Notes under the pieces: model-generated
Told to the model about the DNA's origin: nothing
The model's database searches: none
The model's input: the letters and a program-made list of their open reading frames with translations, nothing else
Position numbers and translations under genes: made by a program
Shown: piece after piece, positions 46,314-58,198 of the stretch
Numbering within the stretch: position 1 is the stretch's first letter
Layout: each line of letters begins with the position of its first letter
Source of the DNA: Poecilobothrus nobilitatus
Taxonomy: Eukaryota > Arthropoda > Insecta > Diptera > Dolichopodidae
Length of the DNA stretch: 64,000 nt
Assembly: GCA_947095535.1 (NCBI GenBank)
Contig: OX352773.1
Location: 167,164,438 to 167,228,437 of the forward strand
Direction: 5' to 3'

Positions 46314-46816
46314 AGAGCCTCAAGATGCGTTGTTTCAACTTGCGTCGCTAAAAATTTTAACACCATAATTTTGATTGTGTCGTATTTTGGACGCAACTCG
46401 AAATTTGTCAACTTCTTTCGAACTTCTTTTCGAAATAAAATGGACGATTAAAAGAAAATTGAGACAAAAAATTAATCTTTTTTTTGTCTTCATTTGTATA
46501 CATATAGTAAAATACATACATATGTACATATTATGTAGCACAAAAATATAGAAAAAGGGAAAATTCCCTGATTATAAAGAATAGATAAATTTAAAAAATA
46601 AAAGAATTTTGTAATGAAATTTTTTCATTTGTTCAACATTATTTTATTTGTTTGTTCAACATTCAGAATTTGTTCAATATTCTATTTATTTGTGTACATA
46701 CATAAATATGAACACGCCGTGTGAACATGTATTAAAAAAAATAAATTTCGAGTTGCATCATTTTCAAAATGCGTTGTATTTTTCTGGAACGCATCATCGA
46801 CGCAACTTCAGGCTCT
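46314..46816. mobile_element. Non-autonomous TIR element (AGAGCCT ends)
   Basis: The left end AGAGCCTCAAGATGCGTTGT and the right end (reverse) AGAGCCTGAAGTTGCGTCGA are inverted repeats. A second inverted pair inside is GACGCAACTCGAAATTTG (46391) and AAATTTCGAGTTGCATC (46744). No coding capacity. Confidence 0.65.
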
Positions 46817-46819
46817 GGT

Positions 46820-48460
46820 TTATGTATTTATGTACTTATGTACATATATAATATCATATATAATATAATGCAGATAAATAATAATTTGAGATTTTAAATA
46901 CATAGGTACATACATATGTATATACTCGTATTTAATTCTATTTAATTTCATTAAAAAAAATTGCAATTTATTAATTATTTGTAGGTACAATATATATTTT
47001 TACATTCTACATACATACATATGTATATATGTATGTACATATAGATGAGTTTTAAATAATTATAAAATTAATAAAAAAAAATATCGGATAAACAAAAAAA
47101 AAAAAAAATAAAATTCTTTTGAAATTAAAACCTGTTTACGAAATTCGTTTGAAAATAATATAATTTCATAATTTTTTCTCAAGAAAGTCATATTATATCT
47201 ATATTATTAAAATGTTAACTACATACCTATACATACATATTTATGTATGTATGTAATCCATACATTGTGTATAATTAGATATAAGAAAAGTATTTAGTAA
47301 GTTATGTTATGATAGTTTGTATTGTGAAATTATTAACAGCTAAGCTAAAATTTTTAGAATAGGTACATATATTTTGCATTCCTCTTAAATAAATTGACTC
47401 GTCAATTTATTTCCGATTTCTCTTGCGAAATTAGGTACATACATAATACATATTATAATCCTGTTATCTTTCATTTACATATTTACATATATGATATATG
47501 TATGTACATATGTATGTATATGATATATCATATCTTAAAAAACCCACTACGCATTTCGATAATTTTTTTAAAATAAAATTTAATAATAAATGTTTTAGAC
47601 CTAAGTACCACCTAATGAACAAAAAAAAAAATTTTCAAAAACCCCAAAAAAAAGAAAAATCACTTCTTTTTGCTTCAACACAATTTTAGTTTCGTAAAAT
47701 AAATCGTAAAATTTATAACCCATCAATTAACATACGTAACATATTAATATATGTTTATATGTATGTACATATAAATATATAAGTTAATTACATAGGTACA
47801 TATATTATAAAATCTTGGATTTTTTCTCCCAATTAAAAAAAAATTAAGAAAAAAAAAAAGAAATTCATATTGGGTATAGTGTTAGAAGAATACAAAATAT
47901 GTACATTTATACATACATATGTATATACATACCTATAATAAAATTATTCACGTTGGTTAACTTGTTTTAAAAATAAAAAAAAAACGTGTTTTTTAAGTGT
48001 TTTAAAATATAACTGGTAACAATATGTGTATTATGTACCTATAAAAAAATATTCTAAACTTTAAAATATTTTTTTTCGTCGTAAAATGGTTTTTTTTTTT
48101 TTTTTTTTAAGATTTAACAAAATATTTTATTTTTATTTGATTGCAAAAGTATTAGTATTTATACACAATATTATAAATGTTTTAAAAAAGGAATTAGATT
48201 TTTTTTTTTTTTTTTAAATAAAATTAACACAGTTGCATTTAAAAAAGCTTCTATAGGTATTATTTATTCTAAAACTATATGTATTTTAATAAAAATTTAA
48301 AGAATATATTTTATCATTTAGTTTAAAGTTAAAGTGCGACATATTCAGATGATATTTTATTTATTAACTTAAAGTTAAATAACTTAGTTCATTTTTAGTA
48401 ATTTATTGAAACAAAAAAAAAAAAAAAATTCTTTTTTTTTTTTTTTTAATTAAAATTATA
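46820..48460. other. Gene-free AT-rich stretch upstream of the 48461 gene
   Basis: Many CATACATATGTATG microsatellites and homopolymers. TTTAGTTTAAAGTTAAAGTG CGACATATTCAGATG (48319-48353) contains a TCAG initiator-like site 110 bp before the ATG. Confidence 0.4.
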
Positions 48461-48638
48461 ATGTATAAAACTGACCATTATTTCTTTATTCTTACAATTA
48501 TCTTTTTTAAAATTATTTTAATTGCTTTATATGTTACGTATCGATTATATTGTTTTTATCGTTTGACTGATTTTTGTTATATATTTTGTTGTAACAAATG
48601 TTCAAAAAGAAATTTATTAGATGAAGAAGAATGTGAAG
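48461..48638 (+). CDS. Mini single-pass membrane protein with Cys patch, first coding exon
   Basis: 59 residues plus one base. Residues 7-27 are hydrophobic but contain K17 (YFFILTIIFFKIILIALYVT). A second, Tyr/Phe/Cys-rich part (28-48) with Y-C-F-Y and C-Y-I-F-C-C-N-K-C-S-K-R follows. The tail LLDEEECE ends at GAAG|GTAAAA, phase 1. ATG sits after a T-rich tract and ATTATA. Candidate terminal exon 136 bp downstream (48774). Confidence 0.55.
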
Positions 48639-48773
48639 GTAAAACTATTTTTATATTTTATTAAAAATTAAACATAAATTGAAAAAAAAAAAAAAAAAAA
48701 ATTCTTTTGTCGAAATTCCTACATTTAAATTAATTATGAAAAAATAGAAAAAATAAATATGAATATTTTTTAG

Positions 48774-48802
48774 TGGTATTAATTATTTTAACAAAATTAT
48801 AA
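48774..48802 (+). CDS. Candidate terminal exon of the 48461 gene
   Basis: The acceptor GAATATTTTTTAG (48772-48773) is followed by TG, completing a Val codon, then V-L-I-I-L-T-K-L and TAA. The intron would be 135 bp. The exon is short and low in complexity, so chance is quite possible. Confidence 0.2.
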
Positions 48803-49010
48803 AATCTAAGTTAGGTATCTAAAGATTTATCTCGTAAGTTCATTTCGTTGTGATATTGTTAGACTACTTGATTAATTTAACTTATATGTATTTATTAATA
48901 AAAAAAAAAACAAGTCAGTGATAAAATATATCAGTTATTTTTTTTGTACTAAAAATTTAAATATTCATGTTTTTTTGTTTGTTTTAGTTAAAAGTAACAA
49001 TTATTTTACC
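48803..49010. other. Spacer before the transposon
   Basis: AT-rich, nothing recognised. Confidence 0.5.
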
Positions 49011-49713
49011 ATGTCGTCACCCTAGTCGTAATTGTCGTATACGCATATTTGTCATTTTTGGCAAATTAAGTTTAAAGTAAAAATACGTAGTGTAGCGTCA
49101 ATAGTATTAATATAAAAATCTAATCTTTTTTTAAACAATGGTGTGTCGACAATACTTTTACTTACATTATAGTCGGTTTCCTAGTTTTAATAGGGTAACA
49201 TATTTTTAAGTTGAATATTTTTAAATTTGTCGTATATACAAAGATAATTAATGATCATTAATTTTGATACATGTACGACAAATATAGTCATATACGACAA
49301 ACAAGCATTAAAATTTGTATTAGCTCAATTTCTTATCATACATCAAAGAAACTGCAAAAATTAAAATGAAAAACCAATATTTTGTTTTTGTAAAAATAAT
49401 GTAGTCCTTACGTACGTAACAGTTTTATTTAAAAGTTTAAAATTAAAAAAAATATATAAATAAATATTAGTTACAGTTATAAATAAAAAAAAAAAAGATA
49501 ATTTTAATTCTTCTAATAACATAAGCAGAAACAAAACAAATAATTATAGCATAACAAAAAAATAATTATATCATAAAAACATATTTTCATTCATAGAATT
49601 ATAAAAAACAAAAAAACTTCATCTTATAAAACTTATAGGTTAAAAGAAAAATTATATTTTAAAATAACTAAATAACTCTTAAATATATTTAATTTTGGCA
49701 GTCGTTTTAGGTT

Positions 49714-51455
49714 TTAAGTTTTTTTTAATTTTTTGCTACTTTTCGGCATAATGTCGATTACTTTGCTGGAGTTTAAAGCAGCTTTATAATAGCTGATATC
49801 TTGTTCATCCATGTATTTATACATTGATTCAATGTCCTTAATTTTTTCTTTTGAAACTTTTATTCCACAGATTTTTACATTATTAATTTTAAATAACGTT
49901 GCGGATCCGATTTTTTTTTAAATTCTACTGTTTTTAATATAAAATGTTTGAAAATGTGTATCAGCAAAAGATGTTTTATATTGTAAATTTAATAAATTTT
50001 CTCTGTCATATACATTTTATTTTATTAAATGGCAACCAGTTATAGTTTGTCGAAGCAATATTAAAGTTAAAAAAATCTCTACTTTGCATTATTACCAGAC
50101 TAACTTTTCGATAGTTAATTTTTAGCATTTGCTTTATTAAGGAAACGGGACTATATATTGATATACCTTTTAAATGACGTTTTATTGCACTATGCACAGA
50201 ATCGACTTCTTGAATAAGCGAATGTCCTTTGCTGAGTATTTGTGTTGAATAGAGTCAATGTTCACATTTTCTTCTAAAAATTTCAAAATAATCATGAAGT
50301 TCATTCTATTTTTATTTTGTGCCACACATGAATCAGACCAGAGAACAAAATTCTTGATATTAGGATTATTTTCTAATACTTTTTCTAAAATTTTTTTAAA
50401 AGCACTGGCTATGTCGTTGCCTGACCTGTCACTTTGTGTTTCAGTTTTTTACAGGCGAAAGAATACATTTTCCTTTATACAACTCGTACATCTTACGTAT
50501 ATTTAATGTAGGGTCTAAATAATGTTTCGCAGTATTTTGACGGCAATAATGAGGTTATACCTTTGGAAAAATTTGAATGTGGTTTCGTATTTTATTTAAA
50601 GAAAAATCTGAAGTAGCTTTTTTCACATGTTTACCTTTCATTGGAGATTTTGCTGTCCCAGTTTTATCAATTTTATTCTTGAAAAAGTAGTAAATTCTTC
50701 TCTCACTAATATCCAAAGTTTTTAAGAAAAACTCTTTGCAGACTCGCGTCAAGTTATCAACATCACTGATAATACTGATATGTAAAGTTTCGACTTTTTT
50801 TTTGTCCTTGCTTCACTCTTTTAGCACAAAGTTTCTTAACAAATTTAGCGTAATAATGGTTTTTGGACTTGTCGTCTAATCTCCAAAAACTCATGAATTT
50901 CTTGACGTTCATTTATATCAAAGTTTTCACCACATTTTAAAATACAACCTAACCTGCAAAGCATTCCCTGTTTAACAGATTTAGAATTTATAATCTTTCC
51001 ATTATACGAGATATATTCTTTTCCACTTTCTCGTAATTTTTTTGCAACATTTTTTTTCCAAGTGTGTTGCTTCACTAATCTCTTTGGTGAAGTGGTATCG
51101 AACTATTAGAAACTTGTTGACCAGCTGGTGAATTTGGAGTTGGACAGAAATTCAACAGATACGAAGATAAAGTAATCTGATTAGCGCTCTGACTACCTGC
51201 TTTTTAACAGGAGTCATTTCACTAGCTGATAAAGAGACAGGCTCAATTGGGACAAAATTAGGATCAGTGATAGAATTGTCTGGAGAGAAGTCTTCTAAAT
51301 TTTTATTGTTGCTGTTGTCGAAAGAAGAAATAATAAATTTGTATGCATTAAAAGTAATATTACAATCTATGCAAATAAAAATATTACCTTTTCTCTAAAT
51401 TTATTATATTACAGATGTTTTGTTTGCCAGTATTATCATCAATTAAGTAGCTCAT
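49714..51455 (-). pseudogene. Transposase-like gene of an insect multicopy family, broken
   Basis: Start at 51455 (MSYLIDDNTGKQ), a short exon to a donor at 51389 and an intron to a CAG acceptor at 51312-51314. An acidic N-terminal region and KQHTWKKNVAKKLRESGKEY with a Cys-rich CRLGCILKCG follow. Next come VCKEFFLKTLDISERRIYYF, GKHVKKATSDFSL and IRNHIQIFP, a lost middle, then SGNDIASAFKKILEKVLENN with WSDSCVAQNKNR, GHSLIQEVDSVHSAIKRHL, and the C terminus (IKDIESMYKYMDEQDISYY). It has several stops, frameshifts and a large central deletion. The layout recalls an uncharacterised multicopy protein found across insect genomes. The conserved D in WSDS and E in QEVDS would suit an RNase-H-type DDE fold. 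That fold is an inference. Confidence 0.7.
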
Positions 51456-51706
51456 ATTCTTCACTTATGTACGGGGCGGGTGATGAACTTCTAAACATAA
51501 AATAAATTTACTTTAAGAAGTGACACTTCAGGGCAGGTCATATATATGATTTATACATTTACCTTTCTTCGTTTATTTCCATATTTAATAATTTTTTACC
51601 ACCGTACATGTATTTTCCTAAAATATGCGCAAATGCAACTAATTTCTTGTAATATTTATTATTTACTAGAAAAATAAACAATGATTCGCTTTTTACTATA
51701 TGAAAT

Positions 51707-51880
51707 ATTCTTTTTATGTATAGTATACAGCAAACAAGCACTAAATAGAGACTTTGCGTATATAAATACAAATTCTTTTTTGTATGGCATACAACAAACA
51801 AGAACTCAAAAGAGCCTTTGCGTATACGACTTCAAATTCTCTTTATGTATGCTATACGACAAACAAGAAATAAATTTGTT
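51707..51880. repeat. ~64-bp sub-terminal tandem repeat, three copies
   Basis: Each copy runs AAATTCTTTTTATGTATAGT, then ATACRRCAAACAAG, then AGACTTTGCGTATA-like sequence. Further single TATACGACAAA motifs are at 49270, 49295, 51940 and 51975. They lie between the transposase gene and the TIR, where transposase-binding sites are expected. The frames at 51559-51884 are only this repeat. Confidence 0.75.
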
Positions 51881-52138
51881 TTGATATTAACTTACATGCA
51901 AATTTGTCGTTAATTGAATAAACACATTTTATGGAATATACGACAAATAAGGTTTAAACAAATAGTTTAAATTATGAATATACGACAAACTCGCTACTGA
52001 TATCTTTGGAATGCAGAATAGGTAGCTAAATTCTGACCAGACCATTCGAAAGATTTTGTTTTTTTTAGTAAGGTTCAAGACTTAAGTCTGAATGGGCTAA
52101 AAAACGTATACGACACTCAAGAACTAAGGTGACGATGT

Positions 52139-52495
52139 GTCTATGACTACTACAACTATCATGAAAAAGAGATATTGTTTGAAAAAAATTTTATTTTTAG
52201 TACACATATATACATACATATGTATCTGCTATACCTGTCATACAATATGAAGAAACTGCATGATTTGAATTTCTTATTTTATAATTCAAGCATAAAAAAA
52301 AATATTTCGAACTTCTCTTCTCGAACTCAGTTATATCTAAAACTAATCTCGAAATAACAACACGAAACATGGAACGAAAAACAATAAAGCAGTTGGAAAT
52401 GTGATAAAATACCAAGTGAAATCTTAAAGTTAGATCCAAAAGCTGAACAACAGCTGAACATACACAGCCCTTTTTAACAAAAACATGAGAATGTG
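52139..52495. other. Spacer, nothing recognised
   Basis: AT-rich, with opposed frames at 52175-52439 that show no domain. Confidence 0.4.
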
Positions 52496-52499
52496 AAAC

Positions 52500-53650
52500 A
52501 ATTCCGACAGGAAGAAAGGTGTCATAGGAAGAAAGGTGTCATAGTCAAGATCGCTAAAAAGAGTGACCTATAACTGATTGCAATAATTGCAGAGGTATAA
52601 CATTAGAAAATTTTAACTGAAGTAAATTTAATTAGACTCCAAAATATACAATGAGGAATACACTCATAAATCAACAGATTGGATTTTGACTAAATAAAAG
52701 TTCTCTATACCAAGCTAATACTCCACTAATAATTTTAGAGCATATGGATCACCACTTTATTTAATATTTGTTGATTTTAAGTTAGCCTTTGATTCCATTC
52801 AAATAAACGAAAAATGGAGAGATCTAAAAACAAGAAAAGTACCGCAGAAAAAATAATTAATATAATCATGTAAAGTATATGTACGAAAATGTGTTACTAT
52901 AAATATTACTCAATAGGAATATTAAAGAATCATTCACAACAAATTCAGGTGTCAAACAGGATGATCCTCGCACCGTTACTACTTATTATCGTCTTACAAA
53001 ATATTTATTTATTTATTTGTCATCGGCTACTAAGGCCATTATAAGTCGAATACTAATATTAATTTATACATTAATACTATTACTATTTTGTTTATATTAT
53101 ATATTATACACCATATATTTGGTAGCAAGGAAGATTTGTTTTCAATTAATAAAACCTGGTACCTGGACAGGATTTGAACCCGCACTCCCTCGGTCCTCGG
53201 TTGATAAGCCACGTGCTAAATCACTAGGCCACCGATAGACAATATTATTAGAGAACTTAGTATAGAGGTATAAGTTGTTCAGACGAAAAATATCTAAAAG
53301 ATCTTAAGTTCGCGGATAACCAATCAAATTAGAAACAAATTACCAGAAGGAAATGGAAATGTAGGTTTCACACATTAAGAATAAATGAAGACTGCATAAC
53401 CAGAATGATGTTAAACTGGAATCGACCAGATGAGCCCAAAATTAGCGGATGGTCCAAAATAATATATAAAAAAAAACAGTATTGGAATAGCAATAACTAG
53501 GTACGAGATATTCTCGAATGAAGTAAAAGAATTAGTAATGATTAATGAATACATATATGAGGGGAAACTTCATGTAGAAGCCTTATACTCTTACGAAAAG
53601 TTTACAAAAAGAGAAAAAAGCAAACAGAAAACCCTTCTAATAATAAAAAT
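52500..53650 (+). pseudogene. RTE/BovB-like reverse transcriptase remnant, split by a SINE
   Basis: In shifting frames one reads N-C-R-G-I-T-L-E-N-F (52595), Y-L-I-F-V-D-F-K-L-A-F-D-S-I (52765, first RT Asp), K-V-P-Q-K-I-I-N-I-I (52835) and N-S-G-V-K-Q (52945). After the SINE come H-T-L-R-I-N-E-D-C-I-T-R-M-M-L-N-W-N-R (53370) and C-terminal pieces. This order (RT motifs, then the I-G-H-x-L-R region) is typical of RTE-type ORF2. It is full of stops and frameshifts. Confidence 0.65.
52994..53240 (-). mobile_element. tRNA-derived SINE inserted in the RTE remnant
   Basis: Read on the minus strand: TATCGGTGGCCTAGTGATTT AGC (A box), then GGAGTGCGGGTTCAAATCCT (B box), a 150-bp body and an AT-rich tail. 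The tRNA half resembles family S but the body differs. ACAATATT-like sequence on both sides may be the target duplication. Confidence 0.7.
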
Positions 53651-54539
53651 CTATAATAGATCATAATTTATTAAAAGAATTTTTTCATTTTTACTTAAAA
53701 TATTTTATTAACTTCATTTAATTAAACAACACTAAATTGTGATTTTGATTTTGAATTTAAATTTAAATATTTTTCTATCAATAATAATTTTCTTTTTCGG
53801 CCTTTTTGTAAACAGAAACAAAAACATTAAAAAAAAAGTTGTGATGTTAAAGTTAACCAAATTTTTGTATACATGGCTAAAAAAAAGGCATTAAATAGAT
53901 TCATAAATTAAAAAAAAAGTGTAATTAAACTTAATTAAATATGACTATAGTCCTATTAATTAATTGCGAATACTAGTTTTTAATAATAATAATAATTAAT
54001 AATATCCAAATTGAAGAGCTTTTAAAAATAATGTTAAATTTACACATTTTTAAATACAAAATAATACTACTTACATACATATATACAAATACAATGTATT
54101 CACATTGAACTTAGTGAAATTATTTATTTTTAAGTTAATCTTATTTTAGTAATTCGTTTTCTTATTATGTACTTTGGTTTTCAACTGTTATTCTTTAATT
54201 AGTCAGTTACCAACTGTCATTTTTTAATTATTATTCAGCTCTACGTCTTCCATGCAAACTTAACTAAGAAATGCGTATGAGTAAAAATTACTTTTTTTTT
54301 ATTTTAAAAGAGAAAAACTTCAACTAAAAGCTTTAAATAGTAAAAAGTCACGGCGAATTTATTTAGAGTACAAGAATTTGTCAGACAATTTTTTTGAACC
54401 AACTATATAGCTACAATTTAGATTACATTTACATATATACCTACTAAAAAAATAAACTTTTTTAAACTTTATTAAAAAATAATAGTTTCTTTTGAAAAAA
54501 TTTTATTATTAGTACAAAAAATATTTGTGAGCAGATGAG
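53651..54539. other. Gene-free stretch upstream of the 54652 gene
   Basis: AT-rich, with TATA and poly-A tracts. No gene or element end recognised. Confidence 0.5.
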
Positions 54540-54651
54540 ATCTAATCACAAGTGAATTTTTTTTTTTATTTATTTATTTTTTTTTAATCTATTAAGTAAC
54601 TGATAACAAAAAAAAGTGAAAAAAGTGTGGTAAAAAAAAATTATAAAAAAA
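54540..54651 (+). promoter_or_regulatory. Upstream block of the MNIS-type gene
   Basis: AGATGAGATCTAATCACAAG TGAATTTTT is paralogous to AGATAAAATCTGATCATAAG TGAATTTTT before the 56660 gene (56559-56587) and to AACTGATCATATGTCAATTT TTT before the broken copy (59007). The conserved position about 70-100 bp before the ATG suggests promoter or 5' leader. Confidence 0.4.
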
Positions 54652-55090
54652 ATGAATATATCATCTTTAATCATATCACATTTAAATTTAACTGATTTTA
54701 TAATTGAAGAAAAAGAAAAACCTAATTTATTTTTAAGTGATATTAATTATTTACCACAATATGGTACTGCCAAAGAAGCATCAAATAAAAATGCTGGTAT
54801 TATTTTCGGAGTAATAGCATTAATATGTGTTTTAACATGCTGTTGCATGTGGAAAATTATGAATTTAAAAGAAAAGAAAACTAAAAGACCAACATTACAA
54901 CAACAATACGAAAATGAAGAGAGATCATTTCCAACATCAACAAGATTTGGACCAACATCATCTACATTTAATTCAGCAACAACAGGATCAACAACAACAC
55001 ATACATTTCGTTCAGAAGGACCAACATCATGTGGTTATCAAACCACAACAACAACATATTTTAGTACAGGACTTAATGATGATGATGATG
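54652..55090 (+). CDS. Small single-pass membrane protein, MNIS sub-group, first coding exon
   Basis: 146 residues plus one base. N-terminal MNISSLIISHLNLTDFIIEE with sequons N2 and N12 and a shared YLPQY motif. Hydrophobic 48-66 (NAGIIFGVIALICVLTCCCM) with three adjacent Cys (63-65). A basic stretch K-I-M-N-L-K-E-K-K-T-K-R follows, then a Ser/Thr-rich tail (92-140) with two G-P-T-S repeats, then DDDD. The frame reads GGT TAA directly (stop 55093-55095), so it could simply end in Gly. But ATG|GTTAAT is also in the family donor position and phase. Probable topology N-out. The tail could be heavily phosphorylated; no function assigned. Confidence 0.7.
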
Positions 55091-55095
55091 GTTAA

Positions 55096-55850
55096 TATAA
55101 GAATTTCTTATAAATTATATACATATACATATATATATAATATATAAATATTTTAATAAATATATGTAAGAGATCGTGACTGCAAGGTTCCCAAATGATA
55201 AAACTCAAAATCGCTCCGATAATATCTTTAATATATTAATAAAATTTAAATACTATATAGGTATATGATTTTTAAGACCGAAATTTTAATCTTTAGTGTA
55301 AATTAAAATAAAAGTACTATTTAATTATTAATTAATTTTAGTATAAAATCTATACTTTAGAACTTAGGTAATTAAATTGTGATATATAATACCACGTGAT
55401 ACCTAGTATAAATGTAGCATAGTAGTTAGTACTCATTTTCCAAAATATATATAATATTAAAATGTAAATATAAATATAATTTTTACCGATTATAATCTAT
55501 AGTTTAAAATTTTCCAATTAAGTTAACTTCCTGTAAATCTTTACTGATAAACATTAATCGGTGCCATATAAATATAATATAATTACTAAGAGATTCTAGA
55601 TATTCAAAAAAAAAAAAAAAAACGGCTAAAATAAAATAATAATAGCTTAAACTAAAAATAAAATTATCAATAAATATTTTAGTAAACCAAAAAATTTAAA
55701 TATAATAATTATGTGTATGTATATATGTATAAAGAAAAACTTTTATATTTTTCCTTTTCACGCGAATATAATTAAAAAGAAACAAAAAATGAAATTCTGG
55801 TAAAATTAGTATTTTAATTAGACCAGACATTAATAATAATAGAGAATCAA
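55096..55850. other. Gene-free AT-rich stretch
   Basis: 3' flank of the 54652 gene. Nothing recognised. Confidence 0.5.
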
Positions 55851-56659
55851 GTTAGGACCTACACGTGTAAATATTATATTTCTATGTGAATATATTGTGC
55901 GTAATTTTTTTTTTTTTTATCAATTTGTTTTGCTTCAGTGAGAAATTAAAAAAAAATTGATGTCATTCTTTTTTCAAACTTTTTTTTTTTATTTATAGCA
56001 TATATTTGGAACACATAAATTATTTAATTTGTATAATTGTATCTGTTTTTTTTTGTTTTTTGGAAAATTTCTTTAAGATAGGAATAAAATCGAATACATA
56101 TACACAATAGCATACTGAACATATACATATAGAAATCATTTTTGAAAAATTTCTCGGAGACATTTTTGATTTTACTACCTAGTTATTATAGTTATATTTC
56201 TCAATCATTTCTAACTTCTCTCTTTTTTTGACATATTTTTGACATATTTCTTCAAAATAAAATAAAAAAAGAAAAACACAAATACAAAAATTCTGAAAAA
56301 TACAAATGAAATAAAAAAATATGTATGTATTATACAGTATAGTAAAATTAAATTTATATGGAATAATTTTATTTTAACTATATTGTCAATTAAGCACACT
56401 AATAAAGCTTTACTTTAAATATAAAAGTAACTATAGCTAGCTTGTAAATCAATCCATAAGATATATAATAAAGAAAAGTAAATTGAATTTTATATTAAAA
56501 TAAAAATAACTTTGTTTTTAGTTTTTATAAGTTGTTAGTGGTGAAGTGATCACGTTTCAGATAAAATCTGATCATAAGTGAATTTTTATTTACTAATTTT
56601 TTTTTTTTTTTTGTTAAAAATTTTTTATTAAAAGTTATTATAAAAAATAAAAAAAAAAA

Positions 56660-57113
56660 ATGAATATATCATTTCCAATAATATCATATTTAAATTTAAC
56701 CGATTTTATAATAGAAGAAAAAAAAGAATCTATTTTACATTTAAGTGATAGTAATTATTTACCACAATATGAAAATGCTAAAGATGGATTAAATAAAAAA
56801 GCTTATCTTATTTTTAGCGTTATTCTGATAGTATGTTTTTTAACATTTTATTGTATGTATCAAATTTCAAAAATAAAAGATATAAAAAATAAAAGGACAA
56901 CATTAAATTTACAACAACGGCCCGAAAATGAAATAACATTATTTTCAACATCATCACCAACTTATTGCCCAACATCATCTACATTTAATTCAAGAACAAT
57001 AGAATCAAGCAACAGAGGACAAACTTCATCTAATTTTCATTCTACAACAGTAGAACCAACATCATATGCATATCAATCCACATCAGGATTTAATGATGAT
57101 ATTGATGATAATG
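56660..57113 (+). CDS. Small single-pass membrane protein, MNIS sub-group, first coding exon
   Basis: 151 residues plus one base. Paralogue of the 54652 protein: MNIS, LNLTDFIIEEK, SNYLPQYENAK, S/T-rich tail with PTSSTFNS and PTSYAYQS, acidic end DDIDDN. Sequons N2 and N12. The hydrophobic segment (49-66) has two Cys instead of three adjacent ones. The frame reads GGT TAA (stop 57116-57118) or, spliced, ATG|GTTAAT in phase 1. A candidate acceptor 140 bp downstream (57257) is conserved in the broken copy. The ectodomain and tail are better conserved than the membrane segment. Confidence 0.7.
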
Positions 57114-57256
57114 GTTAATATAAAAATTTATGAGAAATTAATTTTTTTTTTTTTTATTAAATTGAAGTTTTAAATACATTTTAAAGAATCTAATTAAAAG
57201 ATTAGAAATCGATTAGATTCGAAAAGATTAGAAATCGATTTGAGTTCGATTTTTAG

Positions 57257-57288
57257 GTATAGTTTATTTTACAAATAATCCTATATAA
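57257..57288 (+). CDS. Candidate terminal exon of the 56660 gene
   Basis: The acceptor TTCGATTTTTAG (57255-57256) is followed by GT, completing a Gly codon, then I-V-Y-F-T-N-N-P-I and TAA. The same acceptor and following bases remain at 59270-59320 in unit B. The weak GTTAAT donor makes splicing uncertain; plain termination at 57118 is equally possible. Confidence 0.25.
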
Positions 57289-58198
57289 ATAAACTGTCAG
57301 TTCATGATAATAAATTTTGTTAGATAATTAAAAGGAATAATTGCGGATTTCTCATTTTGATGGAGAGGTCAGCTTTAAATTGAATGGCGAAACGAATTTA
57401 TTGAAATCAATTCTAAAAAAAAATAATATATCCTCAACATAATCTTACTTACCCTTATTCATAAAGATAATATATTTATAATATCCTCAATTTCCTATCA
57501 TACCTTCGCTCCTACATACATAATGTATACATGCATACATACATAATGTATCTGTGATGCAGACAGACATGAACAATTAACAAGCAAAATATTGAAAAAA
57601 AAAAAAAAATTACAGCAATAATTCTGTCTTAATTTTATTTCTAATATACAAGAGTATATAATTTATAGATGGTAGAACCGACAACTTGTAGATACAGTAC
57701 TTTAGTTTTGTTAAAATTAAATATTAAAGAAATTAATGTTAAAAAAACGCGACACGGTGCAACTAATTAACTAAAATAAAATAAACTAATTAAAAAAAAA
57801 AATTAAATTAACTAAAAAAATATGTTAAGCGAAAAAAATATGAAGCAAAAAAAAAAATTATATTCCTTTTTACAGAAATATAATAAAAAAAAACTAATTC
57901 AAACAGTGGACGTTAAGTTATTTAATATTATATTATGTAGTATTTAAACATAACAATAAAATTGTATGTATATACATTGTGTATATAAACGTAATGTTTG
58001 TTACATTGTGTATATAATCATTGTGTATATAAACGTAACAAAAATTACGTCATTTTTTTCACAAACATTAGGTAGTAATTTTTTTTTGTTTTCTAAATCG
58101 CCGTAAAAATTTAACACAACTATTTATTGTGTTTATTAATTTTTTTTTTTTTTTTTTAGTTTTTAAATATTTTTAAGTAATAAATTTTGTATACATAA
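57289..58198. other. 3' flank inside unit A
   Basis: Contains a local repeat of CATTGTGTATATAAACGTAA (57976, 58019) and otherwise AT-rich sequence collinear in part with 59330-59690. Confidence 0.5.

Larger units (their letters stand above)
49015..52134 (-). mobile_element. Nearly complete decayed DNA transposon with 4-bp TSD
   Basis: The left end (49015-49043) CGTCACCCTAGTCGTAATTG TCGTATACG is matched by the reverse of the right end (52105-52134), CGTCACCTTAGTTCTTGAGT GTCGTATACG. ATGT flanks both sides (49011-49014, 52135-52138), so insertion made a 4-bp duplication. Sub-terminal TATACGACAAACAAG-type motifs occur near both ends. The only gene inside is the minus-strand transposase-like pseudogene at 49714-51455. 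A 4-bp TSD is known from Sola-type elements; I cannot confirm that assignment. Confidence 0.8.

Noticed and set aside
50258..50506. 82-codon plus-strand frame
   Set aside because: Antisense of the transposase-like pseudogene, whose minus-strand motif WSDSCVAQNKNR is clear.
54914..55147. His/Gln-rich plus-strand frame
   Set aside because: Shifted frame of the S/T-rich tail of the 54652 gene.
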